Assembly (NCBI GenBank): GCA_945889005.1
Contig: CAMDBI010000030.1
Location: forward strand, 1 to 38,339
DNA from: Bacteroides fragilis
Lineage (GTDB): Bacteria; Bacteroidota; Bacteroidia; Bacteroidales; DTGW01
Reading direction: 5' to 3'
Length of the DNA: 38,339 bases
Positions within the stretch are counted from its first letter, which is position 1; each line of letters begins with the position of its first letter. The position numbers were made by a program, and so were the translations under genes. This document shows positions 1 to 7,028 of the stretch, piece by piece. A model generated the notes under the pieces. It made no database searches. It saw nothing but the letters and a program-made list of their open reading frames with translations, and was not told where the DNA came from.

Positions 1-27
1 TAGAGAATCATTGTAAATGCGTCAACA

Positions 28-226
28 GGCGCGTAGCGCCGGAATCTTAGACTGTTCCAATATTAATATATAGAGACTCCGTCCCTTAACAAGGACTGAT
101 TATTTCTTTCCTACAAATATTTCGCAACTACGTTGCTATTATTGAATAAATGTAACAAAAAAAGGACGTAGTCCTGAAACCTTTGTAGCAAAGAAAAACG
201 AGAACAAATCTAAGGTGCGTAGCACC
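28..226. repeat. Cluster of short palindromes with an invariant CGTAG core
   Basis: Four short palindromes lie within 200 bases: GGCGCGTAGCGCC (28-40), GCAACTACGTTGC (124-136, the same core on the other strand), AGGACGTAGTCCT (163-175) and GGTGCGTAGCACC (214-226). The central CGTAG is constant while the four-base arms differ and stay complementary. The stretch from 1 to 413 otherwise holds no gene that I can see. The 14-mer CTACAAATATTTCG (111-124) recurs in reverse complement at 3578-3591, inside another palindromic element, so the two repeat regions are related. Such intergenic repeats are common in Bacteroidota; the mobilising enzyme is not in this window. Confidence 0.7.
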
Positions 227-413
227 GAAATCTTTGACAGCTTCTTTAGTAAATTTTAAAATATTTTATAATGAATTTAGATTATTGAAAGCTGTGAAAT
301 TATTGGTTTTATTACTCCAAAAATGTTTTTAGTTATTGCATAAATATCATTCTCTTAATCTCGTCGCAACCAACCCCTAACAATCGTTTTATATTTTAAG
401 GAAAATATTATGT

Positions 414-539
414 ATGGAAAACCAATACGACGAAATGTATGCCTCGAAAGGCTATTACTGGGGCAAACGTCCTTCAACTATGTGTCCATATAACATGCAG
501 CAAACAGGATGGTTGCAAGGAAAGTATGAAAATGCTTAA
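414..539 (+). pseudogene. N-terminal remnant of a TehB-like SAM methyltransferase
   Basis: A 41-codon frame begins with residues resembling the start of tellurite-resistance/TehB-like class I methyltransferases (YDEMYASKGYYWGKRPS around residues 5-21). The glycine-rich SAM-binding motif and the rest of the roughly 200-residue fold are absent: after about residue 24 the sequence becomes unrelated (PYNMQQTGWLQG) and stops at 537-539. The stop abuts the 3' end of the opposing toxin gene. I read this as a truncated leftover, not an active gene. The family match rests on a short stretch recalled by eye, so a genuine small protein remains possible. Confidence 0.45.
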
Positions 540-836
540 TTATTTAAAAATTAAATCATCGGGATTTCTTCTTCCATCCCAAATGTGTACAATATGAATA
601 TCATTTTCAACTATAGAATAAAATATCTGATAAGCATCTTTAACCAAGAAAAGTTCTTCTCTATGTTCTAATTTTCTTCCCATTTCAGGAAATCTGGCAA
701 GATGTTGAATGGTATCTTTTAGTGTTTTGTCTAATTTTCTACTATAATTTTTATTGCCAATTCTTTAATTCCAATATTCGAGAATTTGAATCCTATCTGA
801 TAAAGCATTTGCAGACCATACTATTCGTTTAACCAT
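540..836 (-). pseudogene. ParE/RelE-family toxin with an in-frame stop
   Basis: Reading from 836 down to 540 gives a 98-codon frame with one internal TAA at 765-767 (codon 24). It encodes MVKRIVWSANALSDRIQILE at the start, then after the stop RKLDKTLKDTIQHLARFPEM and a C-terminal ending in HIVHIWDGRRNP. This order (N-terminal strand, 'I..YW' helix, 'FPEMGRKL', C-terminal beta strand ending in a DGRRNP-type tail) is typical of ParE/RelE mRNA-interferase or gyrase-inhibitor toxins of 95-100 residues. The stop sits where WNKR would be expected, so one base change would restore it. The start codon lies inside the end of the antitoxin gene, the usual coupled arrangement. The toxin is probably dead, unless the stop is suppressed or is a sequencing error. 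Confidence 0.75.
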
Positions 837-1057
837 TTCTCTACTAATAAATCTGCTTCTTCATTTGAAAAACAATTTCCAAGTTTAATTTGCTTATGCG
901 AATCTTCAATTCGACTAATTTGGCAATCTGATAGTTTAGGAGCATCATTTACAGCGTATTTTCTGTCAATAATCTCTTTTACGGCATTTAAGAAATCGTC
1001 ATCGTCAATATTCTCGATGCTTTCGTGAAGTACCTCTTTCAATTCTCTTGTACTCAT
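821..1057 (-). CDS. Antitoxin partner of the ParE/RelE-type toxin
   Basis: A 78-residue acidic protein starts MSTRELKEVLHESIENIDDD and ends WLNE. It resembles small antitoxins that sit in front of ParE/RelE toxins: a helical N-terminus, then a region that would wrap the toxin. Residues 8-22 are rich in Asp and Glu. A longer frame would start at 1099, but the start at 1057 is preferred because it follows a promoter box by about 17 bases and removes a hydrophobic lysine-rich extension unusual for this family. Its last 16 bases overlap the toxin start. The antitoxin frame is intact although the toxin is interrupted, which fits loss of toxin first. No DNA-binding motif is obvious. Confidence 0.65.
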   Translation of the reverse strand: MSTRELKEVLHESIENIDDDDFLNAVKEIIDRKYAVNDAPKLSDCQISRIEDSHKQIKLGNCFSNEEADLLVEKWLNE

Positions 1058-1073
1058 TTTGAATATGTTTTTA

Positions 1074-1104
1074 CAAATATACAAAATTAAAAAAAACATT
1101 ACAA
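1074..1104 (-). promoter_or_regulatory. Promoter of the antitoxin-toxin unit
   Basis: On the minus strand TATATTTG (1074-1081) fits the Bacteroidota -7 consensus TAnnTTTG, and a TTG lies 20 bases upstream (1102-1104), within the normal spacing. The antitoxin ATG follows about 17 bases downstream, giving a short leader. The -33 TTG is part of CAATTG. Confidence 0.5.
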
Positions 1105-1308
1105 TTGAGTATGGAGTTTAATCTTACACAACAACATAGCAGTTCATGCTCCATTTGCGGATTTATACTTCGAAAATTCATACTCAATGTTCTATTCTTT
1201 TGCAAAAGAAAATTCTATTCTAACGATTTCTTAACAATCGTTTTGTAACATCGCACAATATAATAGCACATTTGTTATGAACTTTGTTTAACTATTCAAC
1301 TTAAATAT

Positions 1309-2886
1309 ATGAAAAAGCTTATATTTCTTGGCATCTCACTGGTAATGTCGTTCAACATATTTGGACAAACCAAAGGAAAAATCTATTCCGACCTCAACAA
1401 CAATCGCACTTTAGATAAAAACGAGCCCGGAATAGCCAATGTGCTCGTGTCTAATGGGAGCGAAGTGGTGAAAACCGATAAAACCGGTAATTACGAGATT
1501 TCCTTAAAACCGGGAGAAATTCTATTTGTTATAAAACCTCATGGCTGGAAATTTCCTCTCGATAAGAATAATTTATCGCAGTTTTATTATATCTATAAAC
1601 CCGAAGGCTCGCCTACTACAAAGTATATGGGTTCGCAGCCAACAGGTGCTTTGCCTTCAAGCATCGACTTTCCGCTTTATGCCTCTGCAGAGCCCGACAA
1701 TTTCAAGCTCTTCCTCTTTGGCGACCCACAACCTGCCAATGTGCAAGAAACAGAATTCCTGGCTAAAGACGTGATATCTGAGGTGGCAGGCGATACAGTT
1801 TGTAAATTTGGTATTTCACTTGGCGATATCGTTTCCGACAATTTGAACGATTACCCTTTTGTAAAAAGCTCTTTTGCTCAAATAGGCTTGCCGTGGTACA
1901 ATGTAATGGGCAATCACGACCTTAATTTCGATGCCCCTTCCGACAAACATACAGGCGAAACGTTTGAAGCTACATTTGGTCCTGCAACGTATGCATTTCA
2001 ATATGCAAAAGCTCATTTTATTGTGCTCGACGATGTGGTATATGGCGAACAATCGTCGGGCAAAAACAAATACATCGGGGGCTTCCGACCAGATCAACTC
2101 CAGTTTATCAAAAACTATCTTGCTTTTGTACCAAAAGACGAATTAATAGTTCTGTGTATGCACATCCCACTTTTTCAAGAGATAGCAACCTATTACAAAG
2201 ACATCAATACATTCAGACCTGAAGACAGGCAACAACTCTTCGATATTTTAAAGGAACATCAGCATACCTTTTCTGTTTCGGCACATACACACTATCAAAT
2301 GCACTATTTTTTTAAAGCTGCCGATGGGTGGAATCAAACAATGCCGCATCATCATTTCAATGCCGGAGCAACCTGTGGCGATTGGTTTAGAGGACTACAA
2401 AATCCTGAAGGCTATCCCGATGCCACCATGCGCGATGGTACACCTAATGGCTACACCATTATGACAGTGCAAGGAAACACTTACAAACTAAAATACAAAG
2501 CTGCAGGTATGCACGATAACAAGCAAATGTCAATAACTATAGCCGCTTCCGACACACTTGCTCAGTCGCAGAAATATGTGTATGTCAATTTTTACATGGG
2601 CAACGAATTGTGCAAAGCATCGTGCAGGTTCGATAATATGGGCAGTTGGGCAAGCATGGTAAAAACCGAAGAGTTTGACCCTCGAATGGTAGCCATGAAA
2701 AAAGCACTCGCGAACCTCGATTCTAAAGCCATTGGCCGACAAGTATCAGACCCTCAGCCATGCTGGCATTTATGGAAATTAGAACTACCTTCTCAACTCG
2801 AAAAAGGCTATCACACAGTAGAAGTACGTGTTACAGACATGTACAACGAGGTGCATATTGATAAATTGGTGTTTTTGGTGAAATAG
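1309..2886 (+). CDS. Exported three-domain calcineurin-like metallophosphoesterase
   Basis: A 525-residue protein with a signal peptide (residues 1-20, ending FGQ) and three parts. An N-terminal beta domain at about 22-125 begins with a calcium-loop-like DLNNNRTLDKNEPG. A metallophosphoesterase core at about 132-335 has GDPQ (138-141), GDIVSD (172-177), GNHD (201-204), H285 in MHIPL and AHTH (325-328). A C-terminal beta domain follows from about 360. This matches the MetallophosN-Metallophos-MetallophosC architecture common in Bacteroidota, acting on phosphoester substrates outside the cytoplasm. GDPQ replaces the usual GDxH, as is normal in this subgroup. The gene stands alone between a repeat-containing spacer and a palindromic element. 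The substrate cannot be read from sequence. Confidence 0.85.
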   Translation: MKKLIFLGISLVMSFNIFGQTKGKIYSDLNNNRTLDKNEPGIANVLVSNGSEVVKTDKTGNYEISLKPGEILFVIKPHGWKFPLDKNNLSQFYYIYKPEGSPTTKYMGSQPTGALPSSIDFPLYASAEPDNFKLFLFGDPQPANVQETEFLAKDVISEVAGDTVCKFGISLGDIVSDNLNDYPFVKSSFAQIGLPWYNVMGNHDLNFDAPSDKHTGETFEATFGPATYAFQYAKAHFIVLDDVVYGEQSSGKNKYIGGFRPDQLQFIKNYLAFVPKDELIVLCMHIPLFQEIATYYKDINTFRPEDRQQLFDILKEHQHTFSVSAHTHYQMHYFFKAADGWNQTMPHHHFNAGATCGDWFRGLQNPEGYPDATMRDGTPNGYTIMTVQGNTYKLKYKAAGMHDNKQMSITIAASDTLAQSQKYVYVNFYMGNELCKASCRFDNMGSWASMVKTEEFDPRMVAMKKALANLDSKAIGRQVSDPQPCWHLWKLELPSQLEKGYHTVEVRVTDMYNEVHIDKLVFLVK

Positions 2887-2922
2887 TTTTGAATGTTTTC
2901 GAAAAAACCATTTTTTATCAAT

Positions 2923-3105
2923 ACTGACCGATTAAATTAAATAGAGATGAGATTTCTCCCTACGGTCGAAATGACTAGCAGCAAGTTGTTTCTTTAGGAG
3001 AGGGGTGGTTTGCCGGCCGCAAACCACCCCTCTCTCGGCTCAATCATTCTGTACGCATTGTCATTTCGACTGTAGGGAGAAATCTGTATTTTTTAACCGG
3101 ACAGT
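2923..3105. repeat. Long imperfect palindrome of about 183 bp (MITE-like)
   Basis: The left arm begins ACTGACCG and the right arm ends CGGACAGT. Inside, GATTTCTCCCTAC (2951-2963) on the left is mirrored by GTAGGGAGAAATC (3072-3084) on the right, followed inward by GTCGAAATGAC and its complement. The centre is a strong GC-rich hairpin, GGTGGTTTGC / GCAAACCACC (about 3004-3033). The arms diverge between these blocks. A second copy, matching the right arm more closely than the left, begins at 38247. No ORF or transposase is inside. Such elements could form a cruciform or a large RNA hairpin. Confidence 0.75.
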
Positions 3106-3141
3106 AGTAATAACGAAATAATACAGTAAAAAAATAAACCG

Positions 3142-3491
3142 ATGACAATAATCTATGCCAAAGAATTAAAAGAAACTGAAGCATTTCAACAAATTTTACA
3201 AGAATACAAGCAGGTGTATGTATCGATACCGCAGCCTCGTTGGGCATTTGTGCTGAGCGAAAAGCCATTGCTAATATGATTGCCAATGGCGAAATCAAAA
3301 TAGTGAAGTTGGTTTGCTGTTTTCGTGATGGTAAATTGGGTCTACCTTGCGGTGCTTGCCGCGAATTCTTGATGCAATTAGACGTGAATAGTGCTTCTAT
3401 CGAAATATTGGTCGTTTTGAATACCTTGAAGAGCATTATGTTGGGTGAGCTTATGCCCAATTGGTGGGGAGTTGAACGATTTTTAAATTAA
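3142..3491 (+). pseudogene. Cytidine-deaminase-like gene, truncated and out of frame
   Basis: From ATG at 3142 one frame encodes an N-terminus (MTIIYAKELKETEAFQQILQ). The catalytic part lies in another frame (from about 3213) and reads VCIDTAASLG, then CAERKAI, then PCGACREFLMQL, ending NWWGVERF. C-A-E and P-C-x-x-C supply the zinc ligands and catalytic Glu of the cytidine deaminase superfamily. Full-length relatives have a further segment of 20-30 residues between these parts, so a deletion with loss of frame is likely. The second frame has no ATG upstream; only TTG at 3240 could start it, just before the CAE motif. I call it a pseudogene. The remaining catalytic residues are intact, so decay is recent or partial. 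Confidence 0.65.
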
Positions 3492-3507
3492 AAATAATTT
3501 CATGAAA

Positions 3508-3635
3508 GTCGTCCCTAGGGGACAAAAAAATTTATAAAAAATACTTTTCCTCTATAAGGTTTTCAGTACCATTGGCACGAAATATTTGTAGAAAAATATT
3601 GACCAATTATACCTCTAGAGTCCCGTAGGGACGAC
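3508..3635. repeat. 128-bp element with 16-bp terminal inverted repeats
   Basis: GTCGTCCCTAGGGGAC (3508-3523) and GTCCCGTAGGGACGAC (3620-3635) are inverted repeats with one mismatch. The right end includes GTCCCGTAGGGAC, the same CGTAG-core palindrome type seen at the start of the window. The interior is AT-rich and non-coding, and contains the 14-mer shared with 111-124. It fits a MITE-like or REP-like intergenic repeat. Confidence 0.65.
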
Positions 3636-3671
3636 ATATTAATAATCTTGTTAAAGTAGCATAAAATAATA

Positions 3672-4340
3672 ATGAATATGTCCGAAAAACTTTTGCAAAA
3701 AACTAAAAAACAAACAGATTATTCAAATACTATCAAAAATCTCGAAAACAACAACTTCGAAGTGTTTTGGGCTTACGATATTCAAATGACAAAGGATATT
3801 TTTATACACCAAATACTTCCGAATATCAAGTGTTCTTCAGTTTCTTATGCCGATTCACAAACCTTACACACTACCGGTATACTCGAAATGCTCAGAAACA
3901 AAAGTGAAATCGAGTTTATTGACACCTTTAACCCTGCCAACAGTTGGAAGGAACAAATATACCAACGTAAAAAGGCTCTTACTGCCGATTTGTTCCTTAC
4001 TGGAACCAATGCTATTACCGAAGCCGGTCAATTGGTCAATCTCGACATGGTTGGCAACCGTGTTGCAGCATTGGCTTTTGGCCCTCGAAACGTGGTGCTG
4101 TTTGTTGGAATCAACAAAATTGTAAAAAATTTGGACGAAGCTTTTCAACGCATCAAAAACATTGCAGCACCGATGAACGCCAAACACCACCCGAACCTTA
4201 AAACTCCATGCCAAACCACCGGAACATGCAGCGATTGCAGCAGTCCGCAACGAATTTGCAATACTTGGACCATTACAGAGAAGTCATATCCCAAGCATAG
4301 GATAAAGATTGTGTTGATTGATAGAGAGTTGGGGTTTTGA
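3672..4340 (+). CDS. LUD-domain (DUF162) protein
   Basis: A 222-residue cytoplasmic protein of the LUD/YkgG family, the family of LutC and of the N-terminal part of LutB in lactate utilisation. Recognisable features are LFLTGTNAITEAGQLVNLD (108-126), NRVAALAFGP (129-138) and a C-terminal cysteine group at 180, 186, 189 and 196 ending SPQRICNTW, which the stand-alone DUF162 subgroup shares. No LutA or LutB partner is present nearby, so a lactate role is not supported by context. ATG at 3672 is used; ATG at 3678 is equally possible. It follows a MITE-like element by only 36 bases, so its promoter may lie within or against the repeat. Confidence 0.8.
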   Translation: MNMSEKLLQKTKKQTDYSNTIKNLENNNFEVFWAYDIQMTKDIFIHQILPNIKCSSVSYADSQTLHTTGILEMLRNKSEIEFIDTFNPANSWKEQIYQRKKALTADLFLTGTNAITEAGQLVNLDMVGNRVAALAFGPRNVVLFVGINKIVKNLDEAFQRIKNIAAPMNAKHHPNLKTPCQTTGTCSDCSSPQRICNTWTITEKSYPKHRIKIVLIDRELGF

Positions 4341-4381
4341 TTAATATTTAAGTAATAACAAACATAATTTGGTCGAAAGCT

Positions 4382-4507
4382 ATGCAACATTGTATTAAAC
4401 TGGAAAATCATCCTTTTTTTGATGCTACCGTTTATGTTCCATCGGTATATTCAATGCTTGAAAAACCCGACACTTTGGTTATTGCATTTGTATGTAATGT
4501 GTCTTAA
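4382..4507 (+). CDS. Short hypothetical ORF, doubtful
   Basis: A 41-codon frame begins 41 bases after the LUD gene and encodes MQHCIKLENHPFFDATVYVP, ending CNVS. It could be a small protein or the start of a gene that lost its remainder: the composition is protein-like, but there is no recognisable domain, signal or membrane segment. It stops 12 bases before the end of the opposing DUF2442 gene. Given the decay around it, a remnant is as likely as a gene. Confidence 0.2.
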   Translation: MQHCIKLENHPFFDATVYVPSVYSMLEKPDTLVIAFVCNVS

Positions 4508-4519
4508 TTTTAGCATATT

Positions 4520-4774
4520 TTATTTTCCCCATTCATATAAGCTATCAGGACAAAAGTCAATTCCATTATCCCAGTATACTGTTTCTAAATCGGAATGTAA
4601 CTTAACAGTCATAAAATAAGCGGGATTGAGTAAGTCCTTAAATTTTGAATTATCAGACTTAGACCAACCAATCAATTTTTCATTTAAGTCAACCGTTTTT
4701 GATTCACCTGTATTAAACAAAATATTTAGCTTAAATGGCTCAACCTTATTTATTTGCTTTACTAGATGTAACAT
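4520..4774 (-). CDS. DUF2442 protein
   Basis: An 84-residue protein with the DUF2442 pattern: F-N-T-G-E-S-K-T-V-D-L near residues 20-30, a middle LNPAYF-TVKL segment, and the C-terminal YWDNGIDFCPDSLYE. DUF2442 genes are often found directly after DUF4160 genes, as here: it begins 13 bases downstream of the DUF4160 gene. The pair has been regarded as toxin-antitoxin-like from its context, but the biochemical role is unknown. This member appears intact while its partner is frameshifted. Confidence 0.7.
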   Translation of the reverse strand: MLHLVKQINKVEPFKLNILFNTGESKTVDLNEKLIGWSKSDNSKFKDLLNPAYFMTVKLHSDLETVYWDNGIDFCPDSLYEWGK

Positions 4775-4787
4775 TTTGTTATTTCAT

Positions 4788-5050
4788 TTATTCCAATGGT
4801 TCAATCTTGTGAAATTCAGGATTATCTTTTTGACTTTGATTCCAATTATCCATCAAATCTGACCGTTGTAATTCAGCCAATCCTGAATCAATCTTACAGC
4901 TCTCCGAGGCATGTTCCCTTCAATCAAATCTCCGGTTTCTATGTTAAACAGTCCCAAATAATCACCATATTTAGCATGAAAATTTGGTGGAAGATGATCT
5001 TTTGCATACATCGCAATAATTATCTCAAAGAACCTACTAATTTCAGGCAT
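4788..5050 (-). pseudogene. DUF4160 protein, one-base frameshift
   Basis: From 5050 the frame encodes MPEISRFFEIIIAMYAKDHL and onward to about residue 63, matching DUF4160 (PEISRF-I-I-MY-DH-PPHFH-like, then a G-(D/E)-IEG-P-RA motif). It then hits TGA at 4853-4855. The -1 frame continues as DLMDNWNQSQKDNPEFHKIE and stops at 4788-4790, which is the expected C-terminus of the family (helix followed by KIEPL). One extra base near 4860-4866 would give a normal protein of about 87 residues. The gene immediately precedes DUF2442. The break could be a real mutation, a sequencing error or, less likely, programmed slippage; no slippery heptamer is visible. Confidence 0.7.
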
Positions 5051-5241
5051 TTTTTAATACAAATTGAATCATTATCCATCCATTTTTACAAGATTTCTTT
5101 TCAATATGTATTAATGATTATTATCATTCCTAACGCATTTCTAACATCTCATTTATACATTTACAAGTGATTCATGTAGCTATTTTTATATAATCGAAGT
5201 TGATAAATAATTACAAACACATCAATAAATCTCTATATAAC

Positions 5242-5889
5242 ATGGAATTACTTAAAAATTTCGGAGCCGATTATATACAACGAGTCGAACAAGCAATTCA
5301 GACCTTAAAACAAGGGAAAGGTATACTTATGATAGATGACGAACAACGCGAGAATGAGGGCGATCTTATATTTCCTGCATCTACAATGCATGTAAACGAT
5401 ATGGCATTGATGATACGCGAGTGCAGCGGCATTGTTTGTCTTTGTCTTACTCCCGAAAAAGCTAACAGTTTAAGCCTTACACCCATGGTCGAACAAAACA
5501 CAAGTAAATTTCAAACAGCTTTTACTATCTCAATAGAAGCTAAAGAGGGCGTAAGTACCGGGGTGTCGGCAGCCGACAGAATCCATACTATTCGCACTGC
5601 AATAGCCCATGCTGCAAAACCCGATGACTTATCTAAACCAGGTCATGTATTTCCGTTAGTTGCCGATGCTCAAGGAGTGCTCCAACGTAAGGGGCATACC
5701 GAAGGAAGTATCGATATCGTGAGGCTTGCCGGATTAGGCGATGCCGCTGTATTGTGTGAGCTTACTAATGCTAACGGCACAATGGCTCGCTTACCCGAGA
5801 TTGTTGCTTTTGCTTTTAAACAAGGCTTTTCTGTTGTTTCTGTTGAAGATATTTTTTTGTATCGAATTCATATCAATAACAATAGCTAA
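5242..5889 (+). CDS. ribB: 3,4-dihydroxy-2-butanone 4-phosphate synthase
   Basis: RibB converts ribulose 5-phosphate to 3,4-dihydroxy-2-butanone 4-phosphate and formate in riboflavin synthesis. The 215-residue protein has the acidic loop [10 protein letters not shown] (32-41) that binds metal and substrate, STGVSAADR and GHVFPL in the middle, and GHTEGSIDI near residue 155. Its length is that of a stand-alone RibB, with no GTP cyclohydrolase II domain. An in-frame ATG at 5200 would add 14 residues unlike the family, so ATG at 5242 (MELLKNFG) is chosen. No other rib gene is near, and no FMN riboswitch is recognisable upstream. Confidence 0.93.
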   Translation: MELLKNFGADYIQRVEQAIQTLKQGKGILMIDDEQRENEGDLIFPASTMHVNDMALMIRECSGIVCLCLTPEKANSLSLTPMVEQNTSKFQTAFTISIEAKEGVSTGVSAADRIHTIRTAIAHAAKPDDLSKPGHVFPLVADAQGVLQRKGHTEGSIDIVRLAGLGDAAVLCELTNANGTMARLPEIVAFAFKQGFSVVSVEDIFLYRIHINNNS

Positions 5890-5962
5890 ATACTTGATGA
5901 CACGATTTGTTGGTACCTCAGAAAACGAAGTATAAGCTTTTCTTTTACAATAAAAAATTTGC

Positions 5963-6730
5963 ATGATGAAAATAGATAACCCCGCCTTTGACTACGATCA
6001 ATCGGGTCAGAAATACTCTGGCTATCGCCGTACCGATCCACGCATAGCAGCTTATGTACACGAAGCGCTGGGCGATGCCAAAACTGTACTTAATATTGGA
6101 TCCGGAGCCGGCTCGTACGAACCTGCCGACCGATATGTGGTAGCCGTGGAACCATCGGCTGTGATGCGCTCGCAACGGCAAGCAAACAACAAAGTACCTG
6201 CCATTATTGGTACTGCCGACGCCTTGCCTTTCGACGACAATGCTTTCGATGCGTCTATGGCTATGGTTACGGTGCATCATTGGCCCGATATGGCCAAAGG
6301 CTTGAAGGAACTTCGCAGGGTGACCCGCAATCAGGTCATTGTTATGACTTTCGACCCCGAGCATTTACACTATTTCTGGAATGTGCATTATTTCCCTCAA
6401 TTGATTGAAGTAGAGCGTCAGCGATACCCAAGCATTGACTTTGTAACCCATTCTTTAGGGGGAAAATGCGAAGTAATTCCCATTCCCATCCCGCTCGACT
6501 GTGTCGATGGATTTCAGGAAGCTTTCTATGGCCGACCAGAAGCTTTTCTCGAAAAAGAAGTGCGTCAATCGCAATCGGCATGGGGCTTTTTGCCCAAGGG
6601 ATTGGAAGAAACCTATGTAAATGCACTTGCTACCGACCTACAATCGGGCAAATGGGATAAAAAATATGGGTATTTTCGCTCTCAGCCAAGTTTTACCTGT
6701 GCTTTGAGGTTGATAATTTCAAAAAAATAA
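5963..6730 (+). CDS. Class I SAM-dependent methyltransferase
   Basis: A 255-residue protein of the Methyltransf_11 type. Motif I is VLNIGSGAGSYE (about 42-53), an acidic residue ends the second strand (VAVEPS), and DALPFDDNAFDASMA with VHHW marks motifs II-III. The C-terminal third, about residues 150-255, has no family signature and probably sets substrate choice. It starts at ATGATG (5963 or 5966). It is the second gene of a possible pair with ribB, 73 bases downstream. The next transcription signal is about 230 bases past its end. The substrate is unknown; small-molecule methylation is the default reading. Confidence 0.8.
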   Translation: MMKIDNPAFDYDQSGQKYSGYRRTDPRIAAYVHEALGDAKTVLNIGSGAGSYEPADRYVVAVEPSAVMRSQRQANNKVPAIIGTADALPFDDNAFDASMAMVTVHHWPDMAKGLKELRRVTRNQVIVMTFDPEHLHYFWNVHYFPQLIEVERQRYPSIDFVTHSLGGKCEVIPIPIPLDCVDGFQEAFYGRPEAFLEKEVRQSQSAWGFLPKGLEETYVNALATDLQSGKWDKKYGYFRSQPSFTCALRLIISKK

Positions 6731-6843
6731 CTTTTTTTAAGAAATTTTAGTAATTCATGTTTAATTAACCTTATTTTAACACACCAATCAAAAACATTTT
6801 ATATTTTCGTATTTCAAACTTTTAACATAAAAAAAACAAACAA

Positions 6844-6942
6844 ATGATGTCATTAAAGCATACAAACCCCAATAGGTATCAACACTTAACAGTTGGTTCC
6901 TTTGATTGGATTACGCGTACCGGGTGTATAATGTATTTTTGA
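6844..6942 (+). CDS. Putative 32-codon leader ORF
   Basis: An ORF starts ATGATG, preceded by an A-rich stretch typical of Bacteroidota starts, and encodes a 32-residue peptide (MMSLKHTNPNRYQHLTVGSF, ending TGCIMYF). It stops 20 bases before a strong intrinsic terminator that lies just in front of the TPR gene. The peptide has no signal sequence, membrane segment or known domain. Codons 26-28 (ACC GGG TGT) cover a segment complementary to the terminator stem, so translation could influence termination. No run of a single amino acid points to a specific signal. A stand-alone small protein or chance ORF is also possible. Confidence 0.4.
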   Translation: MMSLKHTNPNRYQHLTVGSFDWITRTGCIMYF

Positions 6943-6972
6943 TGTCTGTAAAAGATAACAACAAAACCCGGT
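6919..6972 (+). promoter_or_regulatory. Possible antiterminator pairing
   Basis: ACCGGGT (6919-6925), inside the leader ORF, is exactly complementary to ACCCGGT (6966-6972), the left side of the terminator stem. The two pairings exclude each other: forming this 7-bp, GC-rich helix would break the terminator. This is the arrangement of an attenuator. The structure was judged by eye and not folded by computer. Confidence 0.4.
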
Positions 6973-6998
6973 TCATATTTTGAATCGGGTTTTTTTTT
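6963..6998 (+). terminator. Intrinsic terminator just upstream of the TPR gene
   Basis: AACCCGGTTCA (6965-6975) pairs with TGAATCGGGTT (6981-6991) through 11 positions, including one G-T wobble, around a five-base loop, followed by a T run to 6998. The A residues before it can extend the stem. It lies only 30 bases before the TPR gene start, leaving no room for a separate promoter downstream. It either ends the leader or the preceding methyltransferase transcript, or controls read-through. Confidence 0.8.
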
Positions 6999-7028
6999 GC
7001 CCGTTCTTTCCCTTTAACTCCGAAAAGC

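Noticed and set aside
3044-3460. A 138-codon minus-strand ORF
   Set aside because: It runs opposite the deaminase pseudogene and into the palindromic repeat, and its composition is not protein-like.
5051-5241. A possible FMN riboswitch before ribB
   Set aside because: The conserved RFN blocks are not visible in this AT-rich spacer.
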